A DNA stretch of 64,000 nucleotides from Symbiodinium natans (Eukaryota; Sar; Dinophyceae; Suessiales; Symbiodiniaceae). The position numbers were made by a program, and so were the translations under genes. The stretch covers positions 801,001 to 865,000 of the forward strand of contig CAJNDS010000169.1 of NCBI GenBank assembly GCA_905221605.1, read 5' to 3'. Position 1 is the stretch's first letter, and each line of letters begins with the position of its first letter. Of the stretch, positions 33,425 to 44,054 are shown piece by piece. The notes below the pieces were generated by a model. The model was not told the origin of the DNA. It ran no database searches and saw nothing but the letters and a program-made list of their open reading frames with translations.

Positions 33425-34294
33425 TCGCAATTTGGCTGGGGTTGCTTGTTCACTCAGTCGCTCACCACCTACCTCACTCTCTCGTCTCTCTCACGCTCTC
33501 TCCATCTCTCATTCATCTATGTCCCTCACTTCCCGGTCAATTTTCTCGGGCGGCTCGTGATTTCTCGAGCCTCGTCCGCAACTTTGCAGAAGCCCACCGC
33601 TGCATCACACTCAAACGCAGTGCGATGGTCTGTTTGTTACTCCTCGCGCCGACCTCAGAAGTAGCCGGCGCAGTGTCGGATGCATGACCGCCGAGGGGTC
33701 CCCTGGCCTGGCAGCTTAAACGCGTGTTTCCACAGGGCGCCAGTTTCTTTGGCAACTTAGAATCCCTATGACCCTTTTGAGATAATTCCGCCGTTGACCT
33801 CTTGAGATTCCTGTGGGATGAGGATGCAAGATGTGACAAGGATGTCATTGTCGGTAGGTTTCAAAGTCGTGGTCCCTTTTGGGTGTGTTTAGGGGACCCT
33901 AAACCCTAAAACTTAAATCTCACAACCATCCCTCAGCCCCCCGCAAGAGGGACCATAACTTGGAACAACCCCCTCAAAACGACACGTGAAGCGCCCCAAC
34001 CCCGAACCCTGTGCCCTAAACCCTTCGCGTATGGTAGGTGTTCTTGTGCCATCAAGAATGGTCAAATTCCGGCGAATCACAGCTCAACAGCAACCGTCCT
34101 TTGTTGTAAAAGGGCATAAGGGCAATGTCAACGTAACTTACGTGGCCAATGGACGAACTTTAAGCTTTTGGGGTCTCCTTCTTTTGTAGGAATGGTGCAT
34201 AGATCAGGTTTAACCTTCTTTTTCCTTGGTTATTGGGCAACCCTAAACCCTAAACCCTAAACCCTGCGTTAACAAAACCCTGGAAGCTCTCCAG
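33425..34294. other. downstream region of the RCC1-like gene
   Basis: CT-rich to 33520. Possible exon 33540-33690 (ARDFSSLVRNFAEAHRCITL). A possible short last exon after gtttccacag at 33736 (GASFFGNLESL). A weak WD-like string GHKGNVNVTYVANGRTLSF at about 34110-34165. None firm. Confidence 0.3.
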
Positions 34295-34384
34295 CAAGGC
34301 GGACAGGTGGTGCTGCCGCTGATGTGGAGCGCGCTCGGCGACGAAGTGCCGCCCAGACGCTGGGCCGAGCCTAGCCTTCGGCAG
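34295..34384 (+). CDS. isolated exon
   Basis: 30 codons, phase 0 at both ends, between gctctccag and GT (gtcttg). Reads QGGQVVLPLMWSALGDEVPP RRWAEPSLRQ. Strongly protein-like, product unknown. The stretch 34385-35851 beyond it holds arrays and a GGTTAT-type minisatellite, with weak exon candidates near 34840 and 35155. Confidence 0.45.
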
Positions 34385-34992
34385 GTCTTGGTAGCCCTGT
34401 GGTATCCTTTGGCCCTTTTTGGGTTCTGGGTCTCCCTACTAAGGTAGCCAACCCTGAAATGGGTAAGTACTCTTATTGCAATATGGTATCTGGGCTACTA
34501 AGAGGTTTAGGGCTTAGGGTTTTAGTGTTTGGGTTTTTGGGGTTTCCTCAGGGGGCCTAGAGTGACGCAAGCTGACTTGATTGTTAGATCAACTCTGTGG
34601 TATCATACCCCCCGGCTGCTATATATAATATGATCCCCATGGCCTTTGTACTGGTGGGATGCCAGCATTTGTCTCAGCAGGGAGTTCCCTAAGCCGGTTA
34701 GGGTTGAGGACTTGGGGGTTTAAGTCTTCCGGTTAGAACTTAGGGCTTAGGTTTTTGGGTGTTTGTGCTCATGGCCTGATGGCCGAGTTCTTAGGTCGGC
34801 TTGGGTTGGAGTTGTTAGGCCTTCGGCTGAAGATGGCGCTGCGCATGTCGACCACGGTCTTCATTAGCGTTTTCAATTGGAGAAGTGTGCAAGAATGCTA
34901 TACATGGCGTCGCCGAAGGTCAAGATTTCCAGTTCCCGGAAGCCGTCCCGAAGTAAACACCCACAACTGGCCCACAACCCTCCATAGATCCC

Positions 34993-35068
34993 CAAACCCT
35001 AAACCCCTAAACCCCTAAACCCCTAAACCCCTAAACCCCTAAACCCCGAAACCCTAAACCCTAAACCC
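34993..35068. repeat. CCCCTAAA octamer array, then poly-C
   Basis: Six or seven CCCCTAAA units, three CCCTAAA, then about 20 C at 35076-35094. Confidence 0.9.
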
Positions 35069-35236
35069 TACCCCGCCCCCCCCCCCCCCCCCCCCACCCG
35101 GCTTCTGCATCTAGATCCCCAAAAGCCCTCAAAGCCGGCCGATGCGTTCCCCAGGCGTCGTGGTCAACGGGGGCTGCGCCATGCAACTACCGGGGCCACC
35201 CGTGCGTTGGCCACTGCGTGCCGGGCCAAACACAGG

Positions 35237-35345
35237 TTGAGGGTTTAGGGTTTAGGGTTTAGGGTTTAGGGTTTAGGGTTCAGGGTTCAGGGTTCAGGGT
35301 TCAGGGTTCAGGGTTCAGGGTTCAGGGTTCAGGGTTCAGGGTTCG
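35237..35345. repeat. TTTAGGG array passing into TTCAGGG array
   Basis: Five TTTAGGG are followed by about eleven perfect TTCAGGG units. Confidence 0.95.
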
Positions 35346-35389
35346 CCTTAATGTCAAAAGGATATCAGGTGGTCTAGAATAGTCTTCGA

Positions 35390-35650
35390 TGGTGTGTTTA
35401 CTCTTGGGCTATGATAGGGTTATTCATTATAGGTCAGTATAGGGTTATGGTTCCTGGAGAGCTATGATAGGGTTCCAGGATTATTGCAGGGTTATTGTCG
35501 GGTTATGATAGGGTTGTTCATTATAGGTCATTATAGGGTTATGATAGGGTATTATCGGTCATCACAGGGTCGTTGTAGGGTTATGACAGGGTTAGTCATC
35601 AGGTCAACATAGGTCACTATGGGACTCTTGTGAGGAGATTGTAGGGTTGA
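35390..35650. repeat. degenerate ATAGGGTTATG minisatellite
   Basis: Many imperfect units of the type GGGTTATGATAGGG and TTCATTATAGGTCATTATAG. Confidence 0.8.
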
Positions 35651-35851
35651 GGTGGTTGAGGGCTTCTGGGGCTTCTTGGTTTCACTGCGTTGGGGCTTCT
35701 GGGGTTTAGAGGGTTTCAGGGCCAGATATCTGGGCCTTTAGGAGTTCGGGCTTATCGGGCTATAGGGTTCAGTTGGGTATAATTCAGCAACTCTTTTAAG
35801 ACTTGAGGCTGAGGGATCTGACTTCGGGCTCAGTCGCACTCGGCTTGGCAG

Positions 35852-35955
35852 CCTCCGGTGGACCTCATTTGGTATCATTGGATGATTTGAAGGACAACAC
35901 AAAACGAGGAGGCCCCCAACCCCCCAACCCCCTTCCACATTTTATAGATCAGGCC
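35852..35955 (+). CDS. isolated candidate exon with proline-rich end
   Basis: After cggcttggcag the frame reads SGGPHLVSLDDLKDNTKRGG PQPPNPLPHFIDQA and runs into a C tract coding Pro. The donor is unresolved. Confidence 0.4.
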
Positions 35956-36480
35956 CCCCCCCCCCCCCCCCACCGGTACTAGTCTTTGTCGATTTGGCAT
36001 AGTTCTCAGAAAACCAGCGCAATCCCACGAAGGTGCTGTGACGGTGATGCTGCTGGGTGGTCAGGCTTGGGAGTCGAAGTTGCATGCTAAGGTAATCCAG
36101 CAGTGGCCCAGCAGGCCCTCCACACCGTTGGGGTAGGGGCTGTTTGCCCATCGAAGTAATCTGTAGCATTCGGGAACGGTCAGATATCTGTAATAGTAGA
36201 GCCTCTGTCTTGCCCTTGTGCTTTGTAAAAGTGCCAAGCACCCTTCCCCCCAATTCGAACATGAAGCCTCCATGATTTTGTATTGCTCGTCGGCCGCAGC
36301 TTCGCTGCTCAAGCCAGATAGCGGCAGATGCAGCAAAGAGCAAAGGCAATCCAAGTGTGAGATTGTATCTGACCCGATCTTATCACAGCCAAGAGGCAAC
36401 ATGCATACATGTCGTCAGTCGAGCTTCGCCGACGATAATCCGGTAGTCGCTGCCATGACGGGCTACTGTCACCTGAAGGC

Positions 36481-36978
36481 ATGACGACCGAACCTGAACG
36501 CGAGGCCGGCGGCACCACACCGTCCCTGCCCCCGCCCTTACCGAGGGAACCCCGCCGGTCCTCCACCAGCTTCCGCCTGGCACGAAGCGCAGAGTCCTCC
36601 GCAGCTCTTCGAGCGGACAGCGCCCCGCCTGGCGCGCTGCAGAGCGAGCGCCCCGCGCGCTCCGAGCGCTCCGATCGCTCCGGCACCCAGCGGTCGGAGG
36701 CCCGGCTCCAGGCCCTGGAGCAGTGGCGCCTCGACTTCGGCAGCGGCGGCCCGGGAGCAGTGCGGGTCTCGGAGTTCGCAGAGTTCACGCCCCTGCCAGC
36801 GGAAGAGGCGCGGCGGGAAGCTTACCTGCGTCCTGCGAACAAGCGGGATTTGGGGCACCGCTGCTACCACTGCCGCCGGCCCTTCAGTACCCTGGGCTCG
36901 GACATCGTCACCGAGATCCAGGGCGGACCGACACAGAGGCCATAGGATAAACAAGCAAAAAAACACATAAATACATAA

Positions 36979-37015
<37 letters not shown>

Positions 37016-37559
37016 TGTACATATTAGGTCCCTTTCACGGCGCAGTGCTGGCTTCGATCACAACATGACAGTTTGCTTTAATTTGGTCAGTTTTTGCGAA
37101 GTTTGAAGGTTCCATCCAGAGTGTTGGAGAGAACGTGGCCGGTGTGTGCCATCTATCCAACTCACGCGGCGACAAGCCAGCGACGTCTCGGACGCAGGGG
37201 AGGTGAGCGCCCGCAGCACAGGCCGGGGCGAAATTGAAAACGGTTGAAGTCGACATTGCCTCGTCATCTCAGTGTCTTTGCCGCACATTTAGGAGCAGAT
37301 CTTGTGGGCTTCCGGGGCTTCCTATAAGTTCTATATACCCTGACTAGGAGGCTCCACGCCTTTGCCCTCCTACGCGGAAGAGTGGCGGAGAGCCGGCCTG
37401 GACCATGGCAGCTCCAGCCGCCCCCGACCCTCATCGCGGGGGCAGTCCAGGCGGACTCCGATTCTGGACGGTGTAAATGCCATCGAGGACCGGACGAGTG
37501 CTGTAGGAAGGGCTTCAGTTCACTTTTCGGCTAGGTACATTCTGGCCAAGAGCACGTAG
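36481..37559 (+). CDS. two-exon gene, 217 residues, Ser/Arg-rich with a Cys pair
   Basis: Exon 36481-36922 opens MTTEPEREAGGTTPSLPPPL, passes a Ser/Arg/Glu-rich low-complexity region and a helix (RLQALEQWRLDFGSG), and ends PANKRDLGHRCYHCRRPFST, SDIVTEIQ. Exon 37348-37559 continues GSTPLPSYAEEWRRAGLDHG to ARYILAKST and TAG. The join is phase 1 across a GC-AG intron of 425 bp that contains a TA microsatellite. The CxxC pair suggests metal binding, but a second pair is not seen. Very GC-rich with no heptamers in the exons. ATG chosen as the first in frame. Family unknown. Confidence 0.6.
36976..37022. repeat. TA microsatellite in an intron
   Basis: About 20 TA units with a few TGTA interruptions. 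Confidence 0.9.
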
Positions 37560-37599
37560 GTCAAGGAGTCACTGCTTCACCTGAGAAGTGGAACTTGTC

Positions 37600-38030
37600 A
37601 TGTCGACTTGGGTTGTTGCCCAGGGTGCGAGCGTTTATGAGATTGACCGGGGCGCTTGGGGCGTTCAGGATGCAAATGGCGAGAAGAAGGTGGCACGTGG
37701 CTTCTCGATGCAGGACTGTGATGACCCTGTGTGTTTCATGCAGCTTCCCTCTCACTCTGTCTCGCAATCCCTCTCTATCTCTCTCTCACTTTGTCTTTCT
37801 CTTGTGCTGTTTTTGATATATGTATGCATATAAATATATATATATATATGTATATACATAAATACATATACATAGCTCACTCTCTCTCTTTCTCTCTGGC
37901 ACTCTCTCTCCTAGCTGTCCGTCAGCCTGCCTGTCTTGCCTTGTTCGTCCGTCTCCCTGAGAACATGACATTCGCTTCTGCAAACCCTGACCAATGTGCA
38001 AATAGATCCAAAGCTCGACATGGCCACTAA
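37600..38030 (+). CDS. small two-exon gene, 82 residues
   Basis: Exon 37600-37732 reads MSTWVVAQGASVYEIDRGAW GVQDANGEKKVARGFSMQDC. Exon 37915-38030 reads VRQPACLALFVRLPENMTFA SANPDQCANRSKARHGH then TAA. Phase 1 join (Ser). The 182-bp intron is CT and TA microsatellite, with a GT donor (gtttca) and acceptor ctctcctag. ATG lies 40 bp after the previous gene's stop. No family recognised. Confidence 0.5.
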
Positions 38031-38254
38031 GCTAGGCTTTGAGCTAGGGCAGCTAGGGTTTCAGGGTTTAGGGTTAATGAAGGGTTTAGGCTTCAGGGTT
38101 GAGGCTTCAGGGTTTAGGCTCCAGGGTTATAAGGCTTCGGGTTTAGGGTTGAGGGTTCCGGCTCCAGGGTTTGGGCTTCAGGGTTTAGGCTTCAGGGTTT
38201 AGGTCAGGCTTCAGGGTTTAGGGGCGAGGCCTTAAAAGTGCCGGACTAGTGCAG

Positions 38255-38332
38255 CTGCAGGAGATGGAGGCAGCCCTGCAGATGTGGAGCGGCCCCTGTG
38301 ACAAGCCCGAGGCTCACCCAACATCGACTTAA
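38255..38332 (+). CDS. candidate last exon
   Basis: After agtgcag the frame reads LQEMEAALQMWSGPCDKPEA HPTST and TAA. Helical start. Upstream 38040-38240 is degenerate heptamers. Confidence 0.4.
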   Translation: MQEMEAALQMWSGPCDKPEAHPTST

Positions 38333-38806
38333 TGGGTTTAGGGTTCGGGGTTTAGGGTTAAGAAGGTGCATGCTATCTGGTTAAGTAATTTGGGGTTCTA
38401 GCCCTGCTTATCAACGCCCCTTGACTGGCCTTGTGAATAGGTACCCCCTACTTTGCAGCTATAGTTAGTGAGTCCCATGAACCTTCAAGCGTGGAAGGGA
38501 CAGGCTTGGGGGCTGACTGTTTTTCGTAAGTTTAAGGTTTGGAGTCTAGGGATCACAAGGTTCATAAGGCAATAATGTGCGTGTTGCATAAGAATGCTTG
38601 ACATGGTTTTATAGCTATTGCCTACTGTACAACACAGTAGGTCAACAGGTGTGGGGTGCTGATGCAGGCTAAGTTGCGGATTACGATCTCAGCTCTCCTT
38701 TCTGTGGAAGTTGCTCCGATACCTTGTGTTGCAGAATATGCTCGCGCACGCATGTCTGCATGTCCCTACACATCTGCAGAGCTGAAGAGCTGCGGAGCTG
38801 TGGCCC

Positions 38807-39586
38807 ATGAGCTTGCAGGAGGAATGTGCAGTGTGCTTGCTCGCCAGCTCCATGCCCCTCCAGCTGCCCTGCGGCCACGTCTTCTGCAGCGAATGTGTTG
38901 AGCCCTGGTTGCGGCGCTGCGGCTCCGTCGCAACATGGGGCTTTCCAAAGTATCCCCGAATTAGGGGACTTCTGTCGAAGACCTGGTTAAGGAGTTTTTT
39001 TGCATTGGAGCTAGAGAGCGGGCAGCCCTTTTTTGTTTCTTATTCCACCCCCTCAGGCCAGGAGTGGCCACGAAGCCCTCGCAACGAACCGAGAGTGTTC
39101 CAGACTTGGGGTCTTTTAGGCCTAGGGTTTCGGGTCTAGGGTTAGGGTTTTAGGGTTTAGGGTTTAGGGTTTAGGGTTTAGGGTTTAGGGTTTAGGGTTT
39201 AGGGTTTAGGGTTTAGGGCTGACTGTCCGAGAATCCAAACTCTAAGCCTAGGTGGGCTCTGTCCCATGTGCCGCTCGGATCTGCGGCCCCTCCTGAAGAG
39301 GCCACCACGCGCTTGCAGCCTCCCCCGCTTCTTGGGTCAGAACTCGGTACCGGACGAAGCCCGTTTTAAAGTATGGGGGTCTTAGGGTTTACAGAGGCCT
39401 TTGGGTCTAAGTCCTAAACGGTTTGGGCTCTCACCCTAACCCCCCCCCCTGCACACCTCCCAACCCCCCCCCCCCCCCCCTCCTTTACCCCAGACACCCT
39501 AAACCCTAAACCCTGAACCCTAAACCCTAAACCCTAAACCGACTCAGGCTCCGGCTGTGGCTCCACCACTTCCTTGGGAACAGTGA
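38807..39586 (+). CDS. small RING-HC finger protein, 90 residues
   Basis: Exons 38807-38921, 39252-39370 and 39548-39586 splice in phase. The RING is ECAVCLLASSMPLQLPCGHV, FCSECVEPWLRRC, then GLCPMCRSDLRPLLK. The metal ligands C-x2-C, C-x-H-x2-C-x2-C and C-P-x-C are all present, so E3 ubiquitin-ligase activity is expected. The first intron (GC-AG, 330 bp) cuts the RING between ligands six and seven and carries about ten TTTAGGG units. The second (GT-AG, 177 bp) carries CCCTAAA. The C-terminus is proline-rich (APAVAPPLPWEQ, TGA). ATG chosen because the next upstream in-frame stop is close. A longer N-terminus from another exon is possible. Confidence 0.85.
39143..39217. repeat. TTTAGGG array inside the RING-gene intron
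   Basis: Ten nearly perfect forward heptamers. Confidence 0.95.
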
Positions 39587-39792
39587 AGTTGGGACTCCCA
39601 CAGGCGCAGGGGTTAAATGGCTTAAGATGTGGGTTTAGGGTTTAGGGTTTAGGGTTTAGGGTTTAGGGTTTAGGGTTTAGGGTTTAGGGTTCAGGGTTTG
39701 CCATACATTCGCAGGCAAACCCTCGAGGTACCCCCTTTCTTCAGTCCGGTCATTTTTGTTTTCAGGGTTTTAGGGTTTAGGGTTGAGGGTAA

Positions 39793-39901
39793 CTAGCACC
39801 CAGAGTAGGCCCTTGTTCCGGTTTTTTGGGGCTTAGGTTCCCCTATAAGCCCTTTTTACACCACAAAGGGCCGTTGATTCCTAGGTTTCTCTTGGGCCTA
39901 G
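39793..39901. mobile_element. foldback element, family 2 (copy b)
   Basis: CTAGCACCCAGAGTAGGCCC at the left, TCTCTTGGGCCTAG at the right, about 109 bp. Internal AAGCCCTTTTTACACCACAA and AAGGGC. Confidence 0.6.
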
Positions 39902-40029
39902 TAGCCCAGCTCTATACCCTTTGCCCCTTTTTGGGTTCTAGGACCCCCAACAGAGTACCCAATCATAATCTGGTTCAGGGTTCAGGGTCTAGGGCAAGCT
40001 GTGCTTTGTTTCATACATTCCCTCATGAG

Positions 40030-40450
40030 GATCTGATTCAGGAGTCTCTTACAGAGGGCTTGCAGCGGAGCTTTCTGGGTTAGGGTTGAGTTGACGATAA
40101 GATTCCCAACATGATGTACACGCAGCTTCCGACTCCTAAACCCTGCACTCTAAACCCTAGACTCTAAGGCCTAAACCCCAAGCCCTCTAAACCCTAAGCC
40201 TCAAACCCTAAAGGCTAAACGTGGCTAAACCCAAAACCTGAATCAAGAGCCTGCACTGCTTGCAGGCCCTGCCCGCCCTGAGCGTCTTTGGCAGGTCGCG
40301 GCAGAGACCCTGACACCTAGGGAAAGACAGACACAGTTTGTTGTTATGCCGATCGCCAACGGAATGCGACCTAAGGTTGACGTCTCACCCTTGCTGCAGA
40401 GAGGCAGCTTCTGCCTAACAGTAGCTAACCAGCCGCTTGGCCCGCTTTAG
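40030..40450 (+). CDS. last two exons of an unidentified gene
   Basis: Exon 40030-40078 (DLIQESLTEGLQRSFL) ends at GT of GTTAGGG. Exon 40266-40450 follows tgcttgcag and reads PARPERLWQVAAETLTPRER, QTQFVVMPIANGMRPKVDVS, PLLQRGSFCLTVANQPLGPL then TAG. Phase 1 join (Gly). Folded-protein-like composition, family unknown. Confidence 0.55.
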
Positions 40451-40722
40451 GCGCGTTCGAATATATGGAAGAAGCTCTCAGCCCTAATCCCTCCTAAACC
40501 CTAAGCCCCAAATCATAAACCTAAACCCGCTAAACCCTAAACACCTAAAGCCCTAAACCCTAGATCTTAGGGCTACTTGGAAATAATTGTTAATCTTTGG
40601 TGACTATAATTCCTAAGGAACAGCTAAAATTCAAATTGTTGCTAGGGTGCCAAGTTCAGTCTAGAGATCCCTAAACTCCAACGCAGGGGCCAAAGGTTTT
40701 TACAAGCTTTTGACTGCACCAG

Positions 40723-40773
40723 ACGCTCCGAGAGACGCATCAGACCATTCCTGTCCACCTGCCAGCGGAGTGA
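40723..40773 (+). CDS. candidate last exon
   Basis: After gactgcaccag reads TLRETHQTIPVHLPAE and TGA. Confidence 0.3.
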   Translation, partial: TLRETHQTIPVHLPAE

Positions 40774-41097
40774 AGTTCCAAAAGGCTTTGGGATGTTGGC
40801 TTAGGGTTGTTTAGGGTTTAGGGTTTAGGGTTTAGGATTTGGGGCTTTGGGGTTTGGGTTTTGGGTGTTTGGGTTTAGGGGTAGAAGGGTTTTGGGGAGT
40901 TAGAGTTTTGGGGTAGTTTTGCCGGTGACTCCGGTGGCCTAGTGATCTTGAATGGTACTTTGGGTAGTTTAGTCTGGCTTGGTTTATCCAATAATTAGCA
41001 AGAATAGTTTGGCCCTTGAATTGGGGGCCTTCCGGGTGTGAGGGTTAGCAGGTTTTCGCGTTAAGGTGCTCTCTTGTGGGTTTACTTTAGCGTTACA

Positions 41098-41280
41098 GAT
41101 GGGCTTAGGGTCTTGAAAATGCTTCACGCTCAAGTGGCGAAAGTCAAAATCCAAACCCAGAAGCCCAGAGGCAAGAACACCCTGCCTATACAGCAGCCTA
41201 TACCCTTTCAGAAAAGGAAGATCGATGGGTATGTACCTAGAGTCACGTATGTACGCTTTAACAGCGGAAAGTTTCCGTAA
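41098..41280 (+). CDS. candidate last exon, basic
   Basis: After tagcgttacag the frame reads LRVLKMLHAQVAKVKIQTQK, PRGKNTLPIQQPIPFQKRK and ends FNSGKFP, TAA. Its 3' end resembles family-3 element sequence, and the minus strand is open too. Confidence 0.3.
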   Translation, partial: DGLRVLKMLHAQVAKVKIQTQKPRGKNTLPIQQPIPFQKRKIDGYVPRVTYVRFNSGKFP

Positions 41281-41750
41281 GTAGCAGTTTGCCTTTCTAC
41301 GATCAGCCCTGCGTAAACCCCACAAGCGCAGGCCCCTCTGCTTCCTTCTACTCAGGGCTTATAGGACTGATACTATTGGGTATCTACGCAAACCCTAGAC
41401 TCTGAACCCTAGACTCTACATCCTTCTAAGCCCTACATGCCCTAAAGGGTTCCTTGTGCAACCCAGCCGTTCCGACACAAACAGCCCTGTGGAGCTGCCA
41501 AAGCCCTAGGGTTTAGGGTCAAAGTCTTCGGGTGTATGAAGGAACTCATGCGCTCGAAGCAACTTGAACCCGCAAGCCCGGAGCCCTAACCACTTAGACC
41601 CTCAGGTGTAGTTCCCTCCTTCGCACCTAAGATTCGTAGTGTTTTTGGAAATCTGAACCCAGAGTCAAAGTCATTATAGGCTTTATGGGGTTTACAGTGT
41701 TTCTTGGGCTTAGTAGAGGATTTCGGGCTTTTGGCTAAGGGTTTCGAGTT

Positions 41751-41855
41751 GAGGGCTTCAACCCCCCGCCCTCGGAGTTGTCCCAGGACTTCTTCCGCGG
41801 CAACCTCTCCGCGGAGGAGCGCCGAACGCCCTCCTCTGGCTTTCCTGACTCGTAA
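41751..41855 (+). CDS. candidate exon
   Basis: Reads EGFNPPPSELSQDFFRGNLS AEERRTPSSGFPDS, then either TAA or a GT donor (gtaaac) two bases earlier. GC-rich and hydrophilic. Confidence 0.4.
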   Translation, partial: EGFNPPPSELSQDFFRGNLSAEERRTPSSGFPDS

Positions 41856-42274
41856 ACCCTAAACCCGAAACCTTTCTTGCAATGGTGGTTTCCGAACGTG
41901 GGGCTAATTACCCTTTTTGGGGGTGTCTTTTACAGGGTATTTCTTTTACTTGGGGTATCAAAGGCGTACCCACATTTTGGGAAGTACCCATACATACTTT
42001 AGAACCTACGAAAAGTCCTTGGCGGGCATTGGCAAAAAAGGTACATGGGCAATGGCAACTTTAGGCCAAAAAACGTTCGGGCTTGAATAGAGCTTGCGGT
42101 CTCCCATAGTGGTTTAGTCTGGTTCTGCGCCGTCCTCAGAAGTAGGAGCGCTTCCTTCACCCCTATGATTTGTGAGGTTCCCTGGTCCCTAAATTGATTA
42201 TGAACCCTACAAAATCCTAGTCATAAGCCCTACAAAACCTTCTAAACACTCTGCACAAGACCTTCAGCTTTCAG

Positions 42275-42536
42275 CAGTTCCCTTCATCAGAGCAGCTGCA
42301 GGGTTTTGGGCGGTGTAAGGCAGACCCTCAGAACCCTAAACCCTCACTGGCGCTCAGCGTCTTAGGCATCCGGGCGCCGCAAATGCCCAAGTTGAAGAGT
42401 CCTTGCATCACTCTGCAGGAAACGATCGGGATTTTTTTTTGCCCGAGTGCTGCAGGTAGAGAGCATGGGCCATGTGTTCTTGAAATCGCGAGGAGTACAT
42501 GACGAGAACTTGCCAGAGCGTGAACCCTGCGAACAG
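42275..42536 (+). CDS. two candidate exons
   Basis: 42275-42302 (QFPSSEQLQ, GT donor) and 42456-42536 (VESMGHVFLKSRGVHDENLP EREPCEQ, between tgctgcag and gtgtct, phase 0). They do not join directly. A linking exon around 42353-42430 is possible. Confidence 0.35.
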
Positions 42537-43193
42537 GTGTCTCAGCAGCACCACATGCCTGCACCCCCAATCCTAAAGCACAAATGGTACACCCCCAAAA
42601 GAACATATTTTCCTACACCCTAGCCTGGATTGAACTAGCACAAGCGTTCAGTGCCTAGCTTGCCTCTAGCCCAAGCTTCGGTCCAGAGCCGTAAGCCGTA
42701 ACCCCGAGGTTTCTGAAACCCTGAGACTAGGGTAAGCGATTAGGGTTTTGGGGTGTAATGCCCACCGTGTAGTCCTTTGCTTCGCCACATGGGTACAGCT
42801 GGTATACGACATACATATGTATATCCACTTTCGGCAGAAGGGTTCTTGATTTAGCCTGGTAGCGCCTACGGGGGGGAGGGGGGGATCACGCCCATTTTCA
42901 AAGTTTTCCAAGGGACAAGGGGCCTGCAGCGGTGTATTCAGTTAACCCCAATCAGAACTGCACTTTTCAACCCCCCAAATCGCCTAAGTTGGTTATAATT
43001 AAGTAGACTTTAAAGTTGGGGGTAAAATTGGGGGTTACAAGTACCCATGAGCCTCCGAGTAGGGTTGAGGTTGATGGTTTGGGGCTCGTCGCGTTTATGA
43101 TCTAGGGAGGAAGAGCCATTATTCCAAAAAGGGCAGATGAACTCAGGTGTTGGGGGCCGGTTTTTGGTGAGTCTTGCGCCCAGGACGACTGCA
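42537..43193. other. non-coding stretch
   Basis: Repeat-like sequence with a 70-bp foldback at 42972-43042 (AACCCCCCAAATC mirrored by AAATTGGGGGTT). No gene supported. Confidence 0.4.
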
Positions 43194-43313
43194 TTCTTCT
43201 ATGCGCCTTGGCTGCATGCTCTCTGGGTTCTCCCGTGGCTTCTGGGGACCCTTTGAGGGCTACAAGGGATTGGCTTGTTGGCGCGTTGAAGGTCCAGAAG
43301 TAAACCCTAGGCC
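43194..43313 (+). CDS. last exon of an unidentified gene
   Basis: After cttgcgcccag reads DDCILLCALAACSLGSPVAS, GDPLRATRDWLVGALKVQK, TAA. The first half is hydrophobic with three Cys. Poly-C at 43370-43386 follows. Confidence 0.45.
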
Positions 43314-43825
43314 CTAAACCCTAAACGGCCCCAAACCCTCATCCCTCAACCTTCACAGGGTTTGGCCCCCCCCCCCCCCCCCCCCAAACATAAGCCGCTG
43401 AATCCCTAAACCCCTTGGCTGTATTTTGATGTCTGCCATCCCAAGGTGCCGGAGATGAAGCATATGCCGCCGCTAAGCTGCGGTCGAGGTTGTAGGCTTA
43501 AGGGCTTCGGGTCATGTTTATTGTTCACGGGTTCAGGGTTTTAAGGTTAAGGCTTTTTAGGGTTTAGGGTTTAGGGTTTCGGGTTTAGTGTTTTGAGGCT
43601 AAGTTTTCGGGTTCAGGGCCTTCGGGGGGTTTAGGGTCTGGGGTTTGGGTGCTTTGGGCTTTACTCGGGTTTGGGGTGCAGGGGTTAAGTTCTCGGCAAG
43701 GAATCTGCGCCGTAGACATAAAAGCCAAGCAAGGGCCGGGGGGTAGGTTGGCAGACGGTAGGCTGACAAGGCCGCCAACTGAGCTTGCAAGGCGGCAATC
43801 GCACTCGTACCCTTCTGGCCTGCAG

Positions 43826-43859
43826 CCTTAAACTGAAGGGCACGAAGGCCATCATTATT
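43826..43859 (+). CDS. isolated candidate exon
   Basis: LKLKGTKAIII between ggcctgcag and a strong donor (gtgagc). Too short to identify. Confidence 0.3.
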
Positions 43860-44054
43860 GTGAGCCCTAAACGCCTAGACCCTAAACCAGGGCATTACTA
43901 TTGGCCCTTTGAAAGTCCTTTCGCTTGTTCCCCGAAGCCCACAACCCTCAAACCCCAAACACCTAAGCCTCTAAGCCTCAACCCAAAACCCTAAACGCCC
44001 TAAACCTCAACTTCAACTCTGAACCCGTGAACCTAATTAATCATAGGACTCCGT

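Noticed and set aside
32399-33430. 343-codon frame on the minus strand
   Set aside because: Exact antisense of the RCC1-like repeats. Its periodicity mirrors the 111-base coding repeat.
34110-34165. WD-repeat-like string GHKGNVNVTYVANGRTLSF
   Set aside because: Only one partial repeat and no WD or further blades nearby.
36309-36966. 142- and 159-codon minus-strand frames
   Set aside because: Shadows of the GC-rich gene at 36481. Arg-rich composition is typical of antisense frames.
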